NCBI RefSeq assembly: GCF_900109615.1
Contig: NZ_FOIX01000003.1
Location: forward strand, 434,001 to 498,000
Direction of reading: 5' to 3'
Length of the DNA: 64,000 bases
Origin: Kaistella antarctica
Lineage (GTDB): Bacteria; Bacteroidota; Bacteroidia; Flavobacteriales; Weeksellaceae
Below the pieces are notes generated by a model that searched no databases, was not told the origin of the DNA, and was given only the letters and a program-made list of their open reading frames with translations. A program made the translations under genes and the position numbers. Positions within the stretch are counted from its first letter, which is position 1; each line of letters starts with the position of its first letter. Positions 8,324-17,421 of this stretch are shown here, one piece after another.

Positions 8324-8617
8324 ATGACACCAGAAAATAACCTTAATGAGCAAAATGAAAATTTGAAAGAGATGAACTACAGTTCTGACCAAGATATTTT
8401 TAATCAGGAAGAACATATTTCACTAGATGGAGACGGCAATCCCATTGAAAACGAAGCCATTCAGCCTGAAAGATTGGGAGATAATTTAGATGTTCCTGGC
8501 TCAAGTGCCGATGATGCGATGGAAAAAATTGGGTCTGAAGACGAAGAAAATAACTTTTACAGTCTGAGTGATAACGAGGATAATCACGAGGAGACCAACG
8601 AAGATCTTTTATCCTAA
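8324..8617 (+). CDS. Small, highly acidic hypothetical protein
   Basis: A 97-residue, strongly acidic protein rich in Asn, Asp and Glu, with few lysines, no signal and no membrane segment. The frame is open further upstream from a TTG at 8237, but the ATG at 8324 (MTPENNLNEQ) is chosen because low-complexity acidic sequence begins there and the upstream part has a different composition. The middle SLDGDGNPIENEAIQPERLG resembles small acidic Bacteroidota proteins of unknown function. It is monocistronic, with a strong terminator 8 bases after the stop. Confidence 0.65.
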   Translation: MTPENNLNEQNENLKEMNYSSDQDIFNQEEHISLDGDGNPIENEAIQPERLGDNLDVPGSSADDAMEKIGSEDEENNFYSLSDNEDNHEETNEDLLS

Positions 8618-8624
8618 TGAATAC

Positions 8625-8652
8625 AACCTTACTTTTTGAGTAAGGTTTTTTA
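8625..8652 (+). terminator. Intrinsic terminator of the acidic small protein gene
   Basis: A 9-bp stem AACCTTACT (8625-8633) with AGTAAGGTT (8639-8647), 5-base loop, followed by TTTTT. Confidence 0.85.
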
Positions 8653-8797
8653 ATTTGAAAGTGTAAGCTGAAAAAACTTTCCTCCCGCTTTTCTTTGCTT
8701 TGTATTTTCTATTTTGAATATCTTTAAAGTTTCGTAGCCAAAAACCTTGTCAAGCTTCAGAGTTATGACAAGATTAATTCAAAAATCTGAATTTATC

Positions 8798-10786
8798 ATG
8801 ACCTTCCAACAACAAATCCAACAAGGAATTCCTAGTGAACTTCCCGCTCTCAAACCTTTCGACACAAAAATTAATCATGCTCCAAAACGGAAAGACATTC
8901 TTTCGGACGAGGAAAAAATATTAGCGCTTAAAAATGCTCTGCGATACTTTGAACCTCAATTTCATGCTGAGTTAATATCAGAATTTAGAAAAGAATTAAA
9001 TGAATATGGACGAATTTACATGTACCGTTTTCGTCCGGATTATGAGATGAAAGCTCGACCGATTGGCGAATATCCCGGCAACTCGGAGCAAGCTAAATCG
9101 ATTATGTTGATGATTCAAAATAATCTGGATTACGCGGTGGCGCAACATCCGCATGAACTAATTACCTATGGCGGAAACGGTGCGGTTTTTCAAAATTGGG
9201 CACAATATCTTTTGACCATGAAATATTTGTCAAAGATGACCGATGAGCAAACTTTAACGATGTATTCTGGACATCCGATGGGATTATTTCCGAGCCATAA
9301 AGAAGCTCCGAGAGTTGTTGTGACTAATGGAATGGTCATTCCAAATTATTCTAAACCTGATGACTGGGAAAAAATGAATGCTTTAGGAGTTTCGCAATAT
9401 GGACAAATGACTGCTGGAAGTTATATGTATATCGGTCCACAAGGAATTGTGCACGGAACCACCATCACCGTTTTAAATGCTTTTCGGAAAATCAAAAAAG
9501 AGACTAAAGGTGGCTTATTTGTTACTTCAGGTTTGGGTGGAATGAGCGGTGCACAACCAAAAGCGGGAAATATCGCAGGTTGTATTACGGTTTGTGCAGA
9601 AGTAAATCCTAAGATTACTAAAATTCGGCACGAGCAAAAATGGATTGATGAAGTTCATGAGGATTTAAACCATTTGGTTGCAAGAGTTCAAAAAGCAAAA
9701 GAAAATAAAGAAACGGTTTCACTGGCCTATCTCGGAAACATCGTTGATGTCTGGGAAAAATTTGACCAAGAAAATTTGCATATCGACATTGGGTCCGATC
9801 AAACCTCCCTTCATAATCCGTGGGCTGGCGGATATTATCCAGTTGGGATTTCTTTTGAAGAAGCCAATAAAATGATGGCTGAAAATCCTGATTTATTTAA
9901 AGAAAAAGTTCAGGAAACATTAAGACGACATGCCAAAGCAATTAATAAACATACCGGAAAAGGAACGTACTTTTTCGATTACGGAAATGCGTTTTTACTG
10001 GAAGCGAGTAGAGCAGGCGCCGATGTAATGTCGGACCATCCAACTTTAGGTAGAGAATTTAAATTCCCTAGTTATGTCCAAGATATTATGGGACCGATGT
10101 GTTTTGATTTCGGTTTCGGGCCGTTTCGTTGGGTTTGTGCTAGTGGAAAACCAGAAGATCTTCAAAAAACTGATGAAATCGCCTGCGCAGTTTTAGAGGA
10201 AATAATGAAAAATTCTCCTGTTGAAATTCAGCAACAAATGCAGGATAATATTACTTGGATTAAAGGAGCACAAGAAAATAATTTGGTCGTTGGATCGCAA
10301 GCCAGAATCCTTTATGCCGATGCTGAAGGCCGTATGAAAATTGCCGAAGCTTTTAATAAAGCTATTAACAAAGGAGAAATTGGGCCAATCGTTTTAGGCC
10401 GGGATCATCATGATGTTTCAGGAACTGATTCTCCGTATCGGGAAACCTCTAATATATATGACGGTTCTCGATTCACGGCAGATATGGCGATTCAGAATGT
10501 TATTGGTGACAGTTTCCGCGGCGCGACTTGGGTTTCAATTCATAATGGCGGCGGCGTTGGTTGGGGCGAAGTGATCAACGGCGGTTTCGGAATGCTACTC
10601 GATGGCAGTGAAGATGCCGACCGCAGATTAAAATCAATGCTTTTCTGGGATGTCAATAATGGAATTTCTAGAAGAAGTTGGGCTAGAAATGACGGCGCAA
10701 TATTCGCAATTAAGCGTGCGATGGAAATAGAACCGAATCTAAAAGTGACATTGCCAAATATCGTCGATGAAAATCTTCTGCTTTAA
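8798..10786 (+). CDS. hutU: Urocanate hydratase (urocanase), long form
   Basis: A 662-residue cytosolic enzyme of histidine breakdown, converting urocanate to imidazolonepropionate with tightly bound NAD+. Motifs seen: ITYGGNGAVFQNWAQY, the NAD-binding LFVTSGLGGMSGAQPKAGN, GPFRWVCASGKPEDLQKTDE, LGRDHHDVSGTDSPYRETSN and HNGGGVGWGEVINGGFGM. It is about 100 residues longer than the roughly 557-residue proteobacterial enzyme and matches the eukaryote/Bacteroidota length class. The frame extends to a TTG at 8747, but the ATG at 8798 (MTFQQQIQQG) is preferred; an ATG at 8765 is possible. No other hut gene is adjacent, so the pathway is split in this genome. Confidence 0.93.
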   Translation: MTFQQQIQQGIPSELPALKPFDTKINHAPKRKDILSDEEKILALKNALRYFEPQFHAELISEFRKELNEYGRIYMYRFRPDYEMKARPIGEYPGNSEQAKSIMLMIQNNLDYAVAQHPHELITYGGNGAVFQNWAQYLLTMKYLSKMTDEQTLTMYSGHPMGLFPSHKEAPRVVVTNGMVIPNYSKPDDWEKMNALGVSQYGQMTAGSYMYIGPQGIVHGTTITVLNAFRKIKKETKGGLFVTSGLGGMSGAQPKAGNIAGCITVCAEVNPKITKIRHEQKWIDEVHEDLNHLVARVQKAKENKETVSLAYLGNIVDVWEKFDQENLHIDIGSDQTSLHNPWAGGYYPVGISFEEANKMMAENPDLFKEKVQETLRRHAKAINKHTGKGTYFFDYGNAFLLEASRAGADVMSDHPTLGREFKFPSYVQDIMGPMCFDFGFGPFRWVCASGKPEDLQKTDEIACAVLEEIMKNSPVEIQQQMQDNITWIKGAQENNLVVGSQARILYADAEGRMKIAEAFNKAINKGEIGPIVLGRDHHDVSGTDSPYRETSNIYDGSRFTADMAIQNVIGDSFRGATWVSIHNGGGVGWGEVINGGFGMLLDGSEDADRRLKSMLFWDVNNGISRRSWARNDGAIFAIKRAMEIEPNLKVTLPNIVDENLLL

Positions 10787-10810
10787 AATTTGTAAATCAT
10801 ATTTTTAAAT

Positions 10811-10838
10811 AAGCCTTACAAATTTTGTAGGGCTTTTC
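10811..10838 (+). terminator. Intrinsic terminator of hutU
   Basis: AAGCCTTACA (10811-10820) pairs with TGTAGGGCTT (10826-10835) with one wobble, followed by TT. Confidence 0.7.
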
Positions 10839-10934
10839 ATTTAAATCCTCCTAAAAAACCTTGTATAGATTTCATAAATAAGATATATTGGTAAATAAAT
10901 ATACTAAATTTAATTAGTTAGTAAAAATACTTTC

Positions 10935-10942
10935 TATATTTG
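10935..10942 (+). promoter_or_regulatory. Candidate -7 element for the FAS1 lipoprotein gene
   Basis: TATATTTG lies 22 bases before the ATG at 10965, giving a leader of about 15-18 bases. No TTG at the -33 distance. Confidence 0.45.
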
Positions 10943-10964
10943 ATGACACAAAAAAAATATTATT

Positions 10965-11915
10965 ATGAAAAAATTAATTAAAATCCTTTCGGTAATGTTT
11001 GCTATAGGATTTGCAACCGTTAGTTGCTCAAACAACGACGACGAACCAGTAATGAGTCAAACTATTTATGCGATTGCTTCACGTGATGCAGAATTAACCT
11101 CATTAAAAGCCGCCATTGATAAAGCAGGACTTGCTGCAACATTAGATGCAACAGGAACATTTACTGTTTTTGCTCCGTCAAACGCAGCTTTCACTTCTTT
11201 CTTAACGGCGAATGGTTTTGCATCTCTAAATGATGTTCCAGTTGCAGCCTTGAAAGAAATCTTATTGAACCATGTCTTAGCTGCGAGAGTTACTTCTGGT
11301 GAAATTGCGACAGGCTACGTTTCCACGTTAGCGAAAGGTGGCGCATCTGCAACAAGAAACTTAAGCATGTTCATCAACAAATCTTCAGGCGTAAAAATTA
11401 ATGGAATGGTGAACGTTACCGCTGCAGATATTTTAGCAACTAATGGTATTATCCATAAAACAGACGCAGTTATTGGTTTACCAACCATAGTAACTCATGC
11501 TTTAGCCAATCCAAATTTTACAAGTTTAGTTGCGGCTTTAACAAGAAGTGATATGCCGAATTTTGTTTCAATTTTAGGAGGAACAGCGAGTTCACCATTT
11601 ACGGTTTTCGCACCTACAAATGCTGCCTTTGCTTCTTTGCTTGCAGAAACGGGTTTAGCTAATTTAGCTGCCGTGCCACAAACACTTTTAGAAAATGCTT
11701 TAAAATACCACGTTGTAGCGGGAGCAAATGTAGCTTCAACTGCTTTAACGAATAATATGCCGGTAACCACGTTCCAAGGAGGAATGTTCACCATCACAAC
11801 CACTGGAGGCGCAAAAATTACTGATGCGAATAACCGAGTTTCAAATATCATCTTAACAGATGTTCAGTGTAGCAACGGAATTATTCACGCCATAGACAAA
11901 GTTTTATTACCATAG
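10965..11915 (+). CDS. Fasciclin (FAS1) domain lipoprotein, two domains
   Basis: A 316-residue surface or periplasmic lipoprotein. The signal ends at lipobox TVSC (Cys21) and is followed by SNNDDEP, an acidic stretch common in Bacteroidota surface-exposed lipoproteins. Two FAS1 adhesion domains follow, at about residues 35-173 and 174-316. Each shows the paired motifs: FTVFAPSNAAFTSFL and later GIIHKTDAVIGLP in the first, FTVFAPTNAAFASLL and GIIHAIDKVLLP in the second. FAS1 domains mediate protein or glycan contacts; the partner is unknown. It precedes a TonB receptor gene by 68 bases with a strong palindrome between. Confidence 0.92.
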   Translation: MKKLIKILSVMFAIGFATVSCSNNDDEPVMSQTIYAIASRDAELTSLKAAIDKAGLAATLDATGTFTVFAPSNAAFTSFLTANGFASLNDVPVAALKEILLNHVLAARVTSGEIATGYVSTLAKGGASATRNLSMFINKSSGVKINGMVNVTAADILATNGIIHKTDAVIGLPTIVTHALANPNFTSLVAALTRSDMPNFVSILGGTASSPFTVFAPTNAAFASLLAETGLANLAAVPQTLLENALKYHVVAGANVASTALTNNMPVTTFQGGMFTITTTGGAKITDANNRVSNIILTDVQCSNGIIHAIDKVLLP

Positions 11916-11937
11916 TAGTTTTTTTTTTAAGATGATG

Positions 11938-11957
11938 AGCGTCCCAATTGGGACGCT
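11938..11957 (+). terminator. Perfect 20-bp palindrome, probable terminator
   Basis: AGCGTCCCAATTGGGACGCT is a perfect inverted repeat (8-bp arms around AATT) between the FAS1 gene and the TonB receptor gene. The following sequence TATTGTAATTTTA is only moderately T-rich, so an operator or RNA-processing role is not excluded. Confidence 0.55.
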
Positions 11958-11983
11958 TATTGTAATTTTACCCAAATATTTTT

Positions 11984-14368
11984 ATGAAATCTAAAGTTTC
12001 CTTTTTTCTAGTACTGTTTTCAATCTTTATGTCGGCGCAAAGTGGTAGTATTAATGTAAATGTTTTCGATGATTTCACTAAAAAATCACTTACGGCTATT
12101 ATTAAAATTGAAAAGACTCAACAGGAGTTTTCTGGAGTTGGAAATATCACTATTTCTGGAATACAATCAGGAGTTTATACTTTAGAAATTGAATCAGAAG
12201 GCTACGAATCTGGATTTCTAAACGACCTCAATATTGTTCCCAATCAAAATCTTACTTTTTCAATTGGTTTAATAAAGATTGCAAAAAATATTGATGAAGT
12301 AATTATTACCAAAAAGCAATATAAAACTACGGCTGAAAGTCCTTTGTCTCTTAGAAATATTACCAGCGAAGAAGTGCAGAAAAATGCTGGTTCGACGCGT
12401 GATGTTTCCAAAGCGATTTTAAGTTTTCCTGGAGTTGGAAGTACCGCAACTTTTAGAAATGATCTCTTCATCCGAGGAGGAAGTTCTGCGGAAAACAAAT
12501 TTTATATCGACGGAATAGAAGTTCCAATTATCAATCACTTTCAAACTCAAGGCGCTTCTGGTGGACCTAGAGGAATTATCACCATTGACTTTATTAAAGA
12601 TGTTGATTTTTACAGCGGCGCATTTCCAGCTAGTCGAAATGGTGCTCTTTCTTCTTTGTTTGAATTTAATTTAAAGCAAGCTCGAAAAGATAAACTGGGT
12701 TACAAAGCAGTTGTAGGCTTAGATGATATGCAGTTGATGGCGGATGGCCCGCTTTCTAAAGATCAATCCTGGACAGGACTTTTTAGTGTTCGAAAATCAA
12801 ATTTGCAATTGCTGTTTAAAGCGATTGGGTTGCCTTTTCTACCCAGCTACTATGATGGAACTTTTAAGGTTTCTAAAAAATTCAATTCTGGTGACGAGTT
12901 GTTTTTTCTGGGTTTAGGTGCTAAAGACAGTTTTAAATTTAATGAAAATGCAGATCCGACCTTAGCGAATTTAACTTTAATCGATCAACTTCCAGTTTCT
13001 CCGCAGTGGAATTACACGGTTGGTGCAGGATACCGACACTTAGCTGAAAATGGCAACTGGCTTTTAACTTTAAGCCGAAACATGCTCGATAATCAAGCAG
13101 TAAAATATTATCGAAATATAGAAACTCCCCAGAATTTACTGTACGATTACAAATCGCAGGAGAGTGAAAATAAAATTCGTTTTGATCGTAATTTTACTTG
13201 GGCCGATTATCAGTTCAGCACCGGAACTAATATTAATTTTTCCAAATATTATAATAATTCGACAATCAAAAATGTAACGCAAAATGCGGTCAATTTTGAT
13301 GATGTTTTATCCGAGATTAATGTTTTTCAATATGGAGTTTACGCCCAAACTGCCAAGAAGTTTTTCGCAGACCAACTTCAGCTCTCGGCAGGAATCCGTT
13401 TTGATGCAAGCGATTATAATGAAAATACTCAAAATCCTTTAGACCAATTCTCACCTCGTTTTTCTTTAAGTTATAAAATAAATCCTCAGTTTGCTGTCAA
13501 TTTTAATACGGGAATTTATTACCAACTTCCTTCTTACACGGCTTTAGGATTTATGAAAAATGGTAGTTTAAGCAATAAAAATACTTTGAGCTATGTCCGC
13601 AATTCTCACCTCGTGGGTGGAGTAGAATATAATGGAAAAAATAATCTTCGTTTGACCGTGGAAGGATATTACAAGAAGTATAAAAACTATCCCTTCTCCT
13701 TACGCAACCAGATTTCACTGGCAAATGTGGGTGCGAATTTTGGCGTAGTCGGGAACGAACCGGTTGATTCCAGAGGTTTCGGCGAAACATTTGGTATAGA
13801 ATTTTTAGCTCAGAAAAGGACAGTTAATAATTTCTATGGAATTATGGCTTATACTTTCGGCTACTCAAAATTCTCGAATGCAGCGGGAACTCTTCTGCCA
13901 TCGAGTTGGGATTCCAGACATATCGTGGCAATCACAGCTGGAAAATATTTAAACAGAAACTGGAATTTGGGAGCCAGATTTAGAATGCAATCTGGCTTGC
14001 CAGAAACTCCCTACGATTTGCAAAGAAGTTCTTTGGTTAATATCTGGAATATTGCAAATGGACCACTGCAAGATTTTAGTCTATTAAATTCAATGCGCGG
14101 AAATCTTTCACATCAATTAGATTTGAGAGCTGAAAAAAAATGGGTTTTCAAAAAATGGCAGTTCACTGCGTACTTAGATATTGTTAATGCTTACGGGTCT
14201 AAAAATCCGAGCAGATTGCCGGTGGTTAATTTACAACGTGATGCGAATAATAATGGAATTGTCGCCAATCCAACTGATCCGCAAGATCAACAATATTATC
14301 TTTTAGAAACGGGTGACAGTGATCGGTCAACTCCGATTCCTTACTTTGGATTTATCTTTGAATTCTAA
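11984..14368 (+). CDS. TonB-dependent outer-membrane receptor with carboxypeptidase-regulatory-like N-domain
   Basis: A 794-residue outer-membrane receptor. The signal peptide ends near MSAQ (residue 19). A CarbopepD_reg-like beta domain covers about residues 20-105 (GSINVNVFDDFTKKSLTAII). The plug domain follows at about 115-230, with AILSFPGVGSTATFRNDLFI and RGGSSAENKFYIDGIEVP. A 22-strand barrel region extends to the C-terminus and ends with aromatic PYFGFIFEF, the usual last-strand signal. This is the family of active transporters powered by TonB/ExbBD; the substrate cannot be deduced. There is no SusD-like partner next to it. The preceding FAS1 lipoprotein may be functionally linked. Confidence 0.92.
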   Translation: MKSKVSFFLVLFSIFMSAQSGSINVNVFDDFTKKSLTAIIKIEKTQQEFSGVGNITISGIQSGVYTLEIESEGYESGFLNDLNIVPNQNLTFSIGLIKIAKNIDEVIITKKQYKTTAESPLSLRNITSEEVQKNAGSTRDVSKAILSFPGVGSTATFRNDLFIRGGSSAENKFYIDGIEVPIINHFQTQGASGGPRGIITIDFIKDVDFYSGAFPASRNGALSSLFEFNLKQARKDKLGYKAVVGLDDMQLMADGPLSKDQSWTGLFSVRKSNLQLLFKAIGLPFLPSYYDGTFKVSKKFNSGDELFFLGLGAKDSFKFNENADPTLANLTLIDQLPVSPQWNYTVGAGYRHLAENGNWLLTLSRNMLDNQAVKYYRNIETPQNLLYDYKSQESENKIRFDRNFTWADYQFSTGTNINFSKYYNNSTIKNVTQNAVNFDDVLSEINVFQYGVYAQTAKKFFADQLQLSAGIRFDASDYNENTQNPLDQFSPRFSLSYKINPQFAVNFNTGIYYQLPSYTALGFMKNGSLSNKNTLSYVRNSHLVGGVEYNGKNNLRLTVEGYYKKYKNYPFSLRNQISLANVGANFGVVGNEPVDSRGFGETFGIEFLAQKRTVNNFYGIMAYTFGYSKFSNAAGTLLPSSWDSRHIVAITAGKYLNRNWNLGARFRMQSGLPETPYDLQRSSLVNIWNIANGPLQDFSLLNSMRGNLSHQLDLRAEKKWVFKKWQFTAYLDIVNAYGSKNPSRLPVVNLQRDANNNGIVANPTDPQDQQYYLLETGDSDRSTPIPYFGFIFEF

Positions 14369-14806
14369 TAAGCTTCAATAGCTGAGCCGAAAAATTTCCA
14401 CCAAATAACAGATTACGTTTCATAAAATTCGCTGAAACCGCTTTTTATAAAAGTCAAAGGTTAATAATTGTTAAGTCTTTGGAAAGCCAATATATATGTG
14501 GTATTTTAGTGGATTACCAAGTTAAGCATGAAACCAATTTACTTTTTTTTAGAGAATAACTTCGCTGATGGAAAGTCACTGTTCTTCGCTTATCGTCTTG
14601 ATGACAACTTTCTGAAAAGATCGAAAGAGTTCATCTAATCTGCCCTGTCGCGATTCAGGACAGGGTAAGTGACCGCCACAAATACTCCTCAATTTTAATT
14701 TACGAATACGCACACTTTTGAGAATACAAACACTAATCTAGAGTTTGCTATTCTTTGCTGAATTTTATTTAAAGTATTCATTAACCAATTTTTATAACAA
14801 TACATT
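14369..14806 (+). other. 438-base gap with one tiny open frame and a hairpin
   Basis: Nothing recognisable is encoded. On the plus strand a 36-codon frame (14528-14638, beginning MKPIYFFLENNF) is directly followed by a 7-bp hairpin, CCCTGTC (14643-14649) with GACAGGG (14659-14665), lacking a T-run. No promoter box was found before it. Coding status is doubtful. Confidence 0.4.
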
Positions 14807-15184
14807 ATGTCTGAAAATATCGTTTTAACAACCGGAATCTATGATCTTATTAAAGAACATTTAAGAAGAAGAAAAACAACCCTACAGGAAGAACAAATTC
14901 TACTGGATCAATTGAAATCTGCCCAGCAAGTTTTGCGGAAAGAATTACCAACCGATGTGGTAACCATCAATTGCGAAGTTAATGTGAAGGATGTTGAAAC
15001 CAATGAAGAGCAGAAATATCTCTTAGTAGACGCTTCAAAAGAAAAAGTAAAAAAAGGAAAATATTCAATTCTTTCGCCTATTGGTTTAGCGATGGTGGGA
15101 AACAAAATTGGTGACGTAATCGAGTGGCCTTTCGAAGAAGGTGCAAAAAAACTTGAAATTTTAAGCGTTGTTCATCAGAACTAA
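14807..15184 (+). CDS. GreA/GreB-like transcription elongation factor (Rnk-like)
   Basis: A 125-residue protein. The short N-terminal part (about 1-45, IYDLIKEHLRRRKTTLQEEQ) replaces the long Gre coiled coil. The C-terminal half has the FKBP-like Gre fold (VNVKDVETNEEQKYLLVDAS, then KKGKYSILSPIGLAMVGNKIGDVIEWPF). SPIGLAMVGNKIGD is the conserved GreA/GreB C-domain signature (SPxGxALxGxxxGD). It should bind the RNA polymerase secondary channel region. Whether it stimulates transcript cleavage or acts like Rnk is not clear from sequence. Monocistronic, with a very strong terminator. Confidence 0.85.
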   Translation: MSENIVLTTGIYDLIKEHLRRRKTTLQEEQILLDQLKSAQQVLRKELPTDVVTINCEVNVKDVETNEEQKYLLVDASKEKVKKGKYSILSPIGLAMVGNKIGDVIEWPFEEGAKKLEILSVVHQN

Positions 15185-15203
15185 TTCGTTCTAAATATTT
15201 TAT

Positions 15204-15236
15204 AAAGAAACCCTCCAATCGAGGGTTTCTTTGTTT
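15204..15236 (+). terminator. Intrinsic terminator of the Gre-like gene
   Basis: A 12-bp perfect stem, AAAGAAACCCTC (15204-15215) with GAGGGTTTCTTT (15221-15232), 5-base loop, then TTGTTTTT. Confidence 0.9.
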
Positions 15237-15354
15237 TTGGTTTTATTTTTGATGAAATTAAAGATGGTTTACGAAGTTTCAGCTAACGACGAACCGTAAC
15301 TTCAGTCATCAATCAGCGGTTTTTCTTCAACTAACTTATAAATAAAAAAAGGTG

Positions 15355-15780
15355 ATGAAAAAATTAGAGTTTACAATTGAGATCAATGCGTCTGCAGAAA
15401 AGCTTTGGGATGTTCTTTGGGAAGATGAAAATTACAGAAATTGGACGTCCACTTTTATTAAAGGTTCTTATTATAAAGGTGAACTTCAGGAAGGAAATGA
15501 AATTCTTTTTCTGTCCCCTGGAGAACATGGTATGTTTGCGGTGGTTGAAAAGATGACTCCTTTAAAATCGATGCACTTTAAGCATTATGGCGAAGTTTTG
15601 GATGGTGTACGTCAGGAACGAACTTATGATGAGAACGCTATTGAACAATACGATTTGACTGAAACTGAGGTCGGGACAAAATTAACGGTAACTATTAATA
15701 CAGAAGAAGAATACATCACTTATTTCACGAACAGTTTCCCCAGAGCACTTAATGCGATTAAAGAAATTGCCGAGAAATAG
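15355..15780 (+). CDS. SRPBCC (START-like) domain protein
   Basis: A 141-residue soluble protein with the SRPBCC/AHSA1-like helix-grip fold. It starts KKLEFTIEINASAEKLWDVLWEDENYRNWTS, the typical beta1-alpha1 opening of this superfamily, and ends with a long helix (YFTNSFPRALNAIKEIAEK). These proteins bind hydrophobic ligands or serve as Hsp90 co-chaperones; the ligand is unknown. A GTG directly before the ATG (15352) could also be used. No operon partner on the same strand. Confidence 0.85.
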   Translation: MKKLEFTIEINASAEKLWDVLWEDENYRNWTSTFIKGSYYKGELQEGNEILFLSPGEHGMFAVVEKMTPLKSMHFKHYGEVLDGVRQERTYDENAIEQYDLTETEVGTKLTVTINTEEEYITYFTNSFPRALNAIKEIAEK

Positions 15781-15788
15781 TCAATCGT

Positions 15789-17321
15789 CTATTCATTCTT
15801 AATTTCCTCCATAATCCATTCTAATTGAATGTCTTTTTTCGTCAAAACTTCCTGTAAAGTTGGAATTATTTCTTTGTCTGGAACAACTCCTTTTTTTGTT
15901 TCTGTAAATGCAATATTGGGCTGAACCAGCATTAGTCCAATTGGCAATCTGAGTTTTGAACTGGGTAACTTTTCTGTTGAATATCTGCCCGCAACGGTTC
16001 CATCATTCGTACCGCCTGTTTCTTCACCGACGAGAAATGCTCTGTTGTCGCCTTTTAATTTTGAAGAAATTATTGACGAGGCGGAAAAACTACTTCCATT
16101 TATTAAAACATAAATTTTTCCCTGAAAGTGATTGGGCTTGGCTTTTTTTAGGGAGAAAAGTCCGTTGTTCCTTAAATAAAATTTATCGTCTTTTTTCTTA
16201 ACAGATAGAGCGGTGGCGACCAAATAAAGCGGATAAGTTAAAGCCGCAATCGGTTTCGCCAGAACTGGAACACCATTAAAATAAGTGGCATGAAACATCG
16301 ATGCTCGCGACGTAACTTCCATGTCTTTGATGAATTTGAAATCTTCTGTAACAAAATAAGAATACAGATTATTAATTTCTGAAAGTGATCCGCCCAAATT
16401 ATCACGAACATCTAGAATTAAATATTTTGCGGGCGACTTTTTTAACAAGGCAAAACTCTGCTTATAGAATTTACGAGAATAAGTTCCAGAAAATGTCTTG
16501 ATTTTCATGTACGCAATCGTCGAGTCTTTGGTCGGAAATTGTAGATCACGATTAAAGCTTTTACTAATAATATTATAGTCTTTGGTTTTCCCATTTTCGC
16601 TTTTCGTCAATTTTTTATTTTCTTTTTTGGTCTTTTCTTTTTCTTCTTTAGTGATTTTTTCACGTTGGATATAAAAAGTCTTTACGACATCTTTATATTG
16701 AGCTTCGATCTTCACCGAATCCAAAATTCCATATTCAGCTGTAAAAAAAGAAGGCCAGCGCCGCGCCATCGAATATCGCTGAAACGTCGTGTTGTCTCCA
16801 TCGCTATTAATAAGTGGTTTATATTTTACAAGTAATACATGAATTGGAATATCTTTAATTTTCAGAATTTCAGTTCCCACGTTCATATTGGGAATTTTAT
16901 CCACATTATTTTTCACGAAAATTCTGTTGTCCTCAACTATGAAATTATATCGGTTCAATAAGCCTTTCTGATTTTTAAGATGTTTGATTTCTTTTTTGGT
17001 CAGGCGTTTATCGTAAGGATATAATCTCAAATGTCCTTCTTTTATTTTTGCAATAACGGGTGCGAGTTTCTGATAAAATTCATTGGGTTTTAATGGTTTT
17101 TGAATGGTTACTTTTAGACTGTCAAATTGATAATCCAGTTCTTCTTTCGTGATAAACCAATAAAGATTTGGGTGAAGTTGCTCTAATTTTCGCTGAGTGA
17201 AATCAACATCATTTTTCAAATCCTTCACAGAAATCGGAACTTCTAATTTTTCGTTGTGTTTTTTTACCGAAACGCAGGAAAAGATTAAGAATAGAAACGA
17301 AAATAGAATGATATTTTTCAA
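15789..17321 (-). CDS. S41 family (C-terminal processing) peptidase, lipoprotein
   Basis: A 510-residue lipoprotein protease. No ATG is available. A TTG at 17321 gives a classical lipoprotein signal (MKNIILFSFLFLIFSC) and is preferred over a TTG at 17366, because the latter lies inside the T-run of the upstream pncA terminator. Catalytic S41 features are LILDVRDNLGGSLSEINNLY, the serine region YVLINGSSFSASSIISSKL and GEETGGTNDGT. An S41-type N-terminal helical region is present (about residues 30-110), but a PDZ domain is not obvious. A Lys/Glu-rich insertion (KEEKEKTKKENKK) lies before the catalytic part. The substrate is unknown. Confidence 0.88.
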   Translation of the reverse strand: MKNIILFSFLFLIFSCVSVKKHNEKLEVPISVKDLKNDVDFTQRKLEQLHPNLYWFITKEELDYQFDSLKVTIQKPLKPNEFYQKLAPVIAKIKEGHLRLYPYDKRLTKKEIKHLKNQKGLLNRYNFIVEDNRIFVKNNVDKIPNMNVGTEILKIKDIPIHVLLVKYKPLINSDGDNTTFQRYSMARRWPSFFTAEYGILDSVKIEAQYKDVVKTFYIQREKITKEEKEKTKKENKKLTKSENGKTKDYNIISKSFNRDLQFPTKDSTIAYMKIKTFSGTYSRKFYKQSFALLKKSPAKYLILDVRDNLGGSLSEINNLYSYFVTEDFKFIKDMEVTSRASMFHATYFNGVPVLAKPIAALTYPLYLVATALSVKKKDDKFYLRNNGLFSLKKAKPNHFQGKIYVLINGSSFSASSIISSKLKGDNRAFLVGEETGGTNDGTVAGRYSTEKLPSSKLRLPIGLMLVQPNIAFTETKKGVVPDKEIIPTLQEVLTKKDIQLEWIMEEIKNE

Positions 17322-17363
17322 AGTAAATATTTTGCTAAAAATAAAATTTTTAAACTGAATCGG

Positions 17364-17398
17364 CAAACAAAAAAACTTCTCATTAAAAATGAGAAGTT
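17364..17398 (-). terminator. Intrinsic terminator of pncA
   Basis: On the minus strand a 10-bp stem (17398-17389 with 17383-17374, arm AACTTCTCAT) is followed by TTTTTTGTTT. Its position argues against the longer start of the S41 peptidase gene. Confidence 0.85.
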
Positions 17399-17421
17399 GA
17401 ATCGTAACGAGTTAAAATAGT

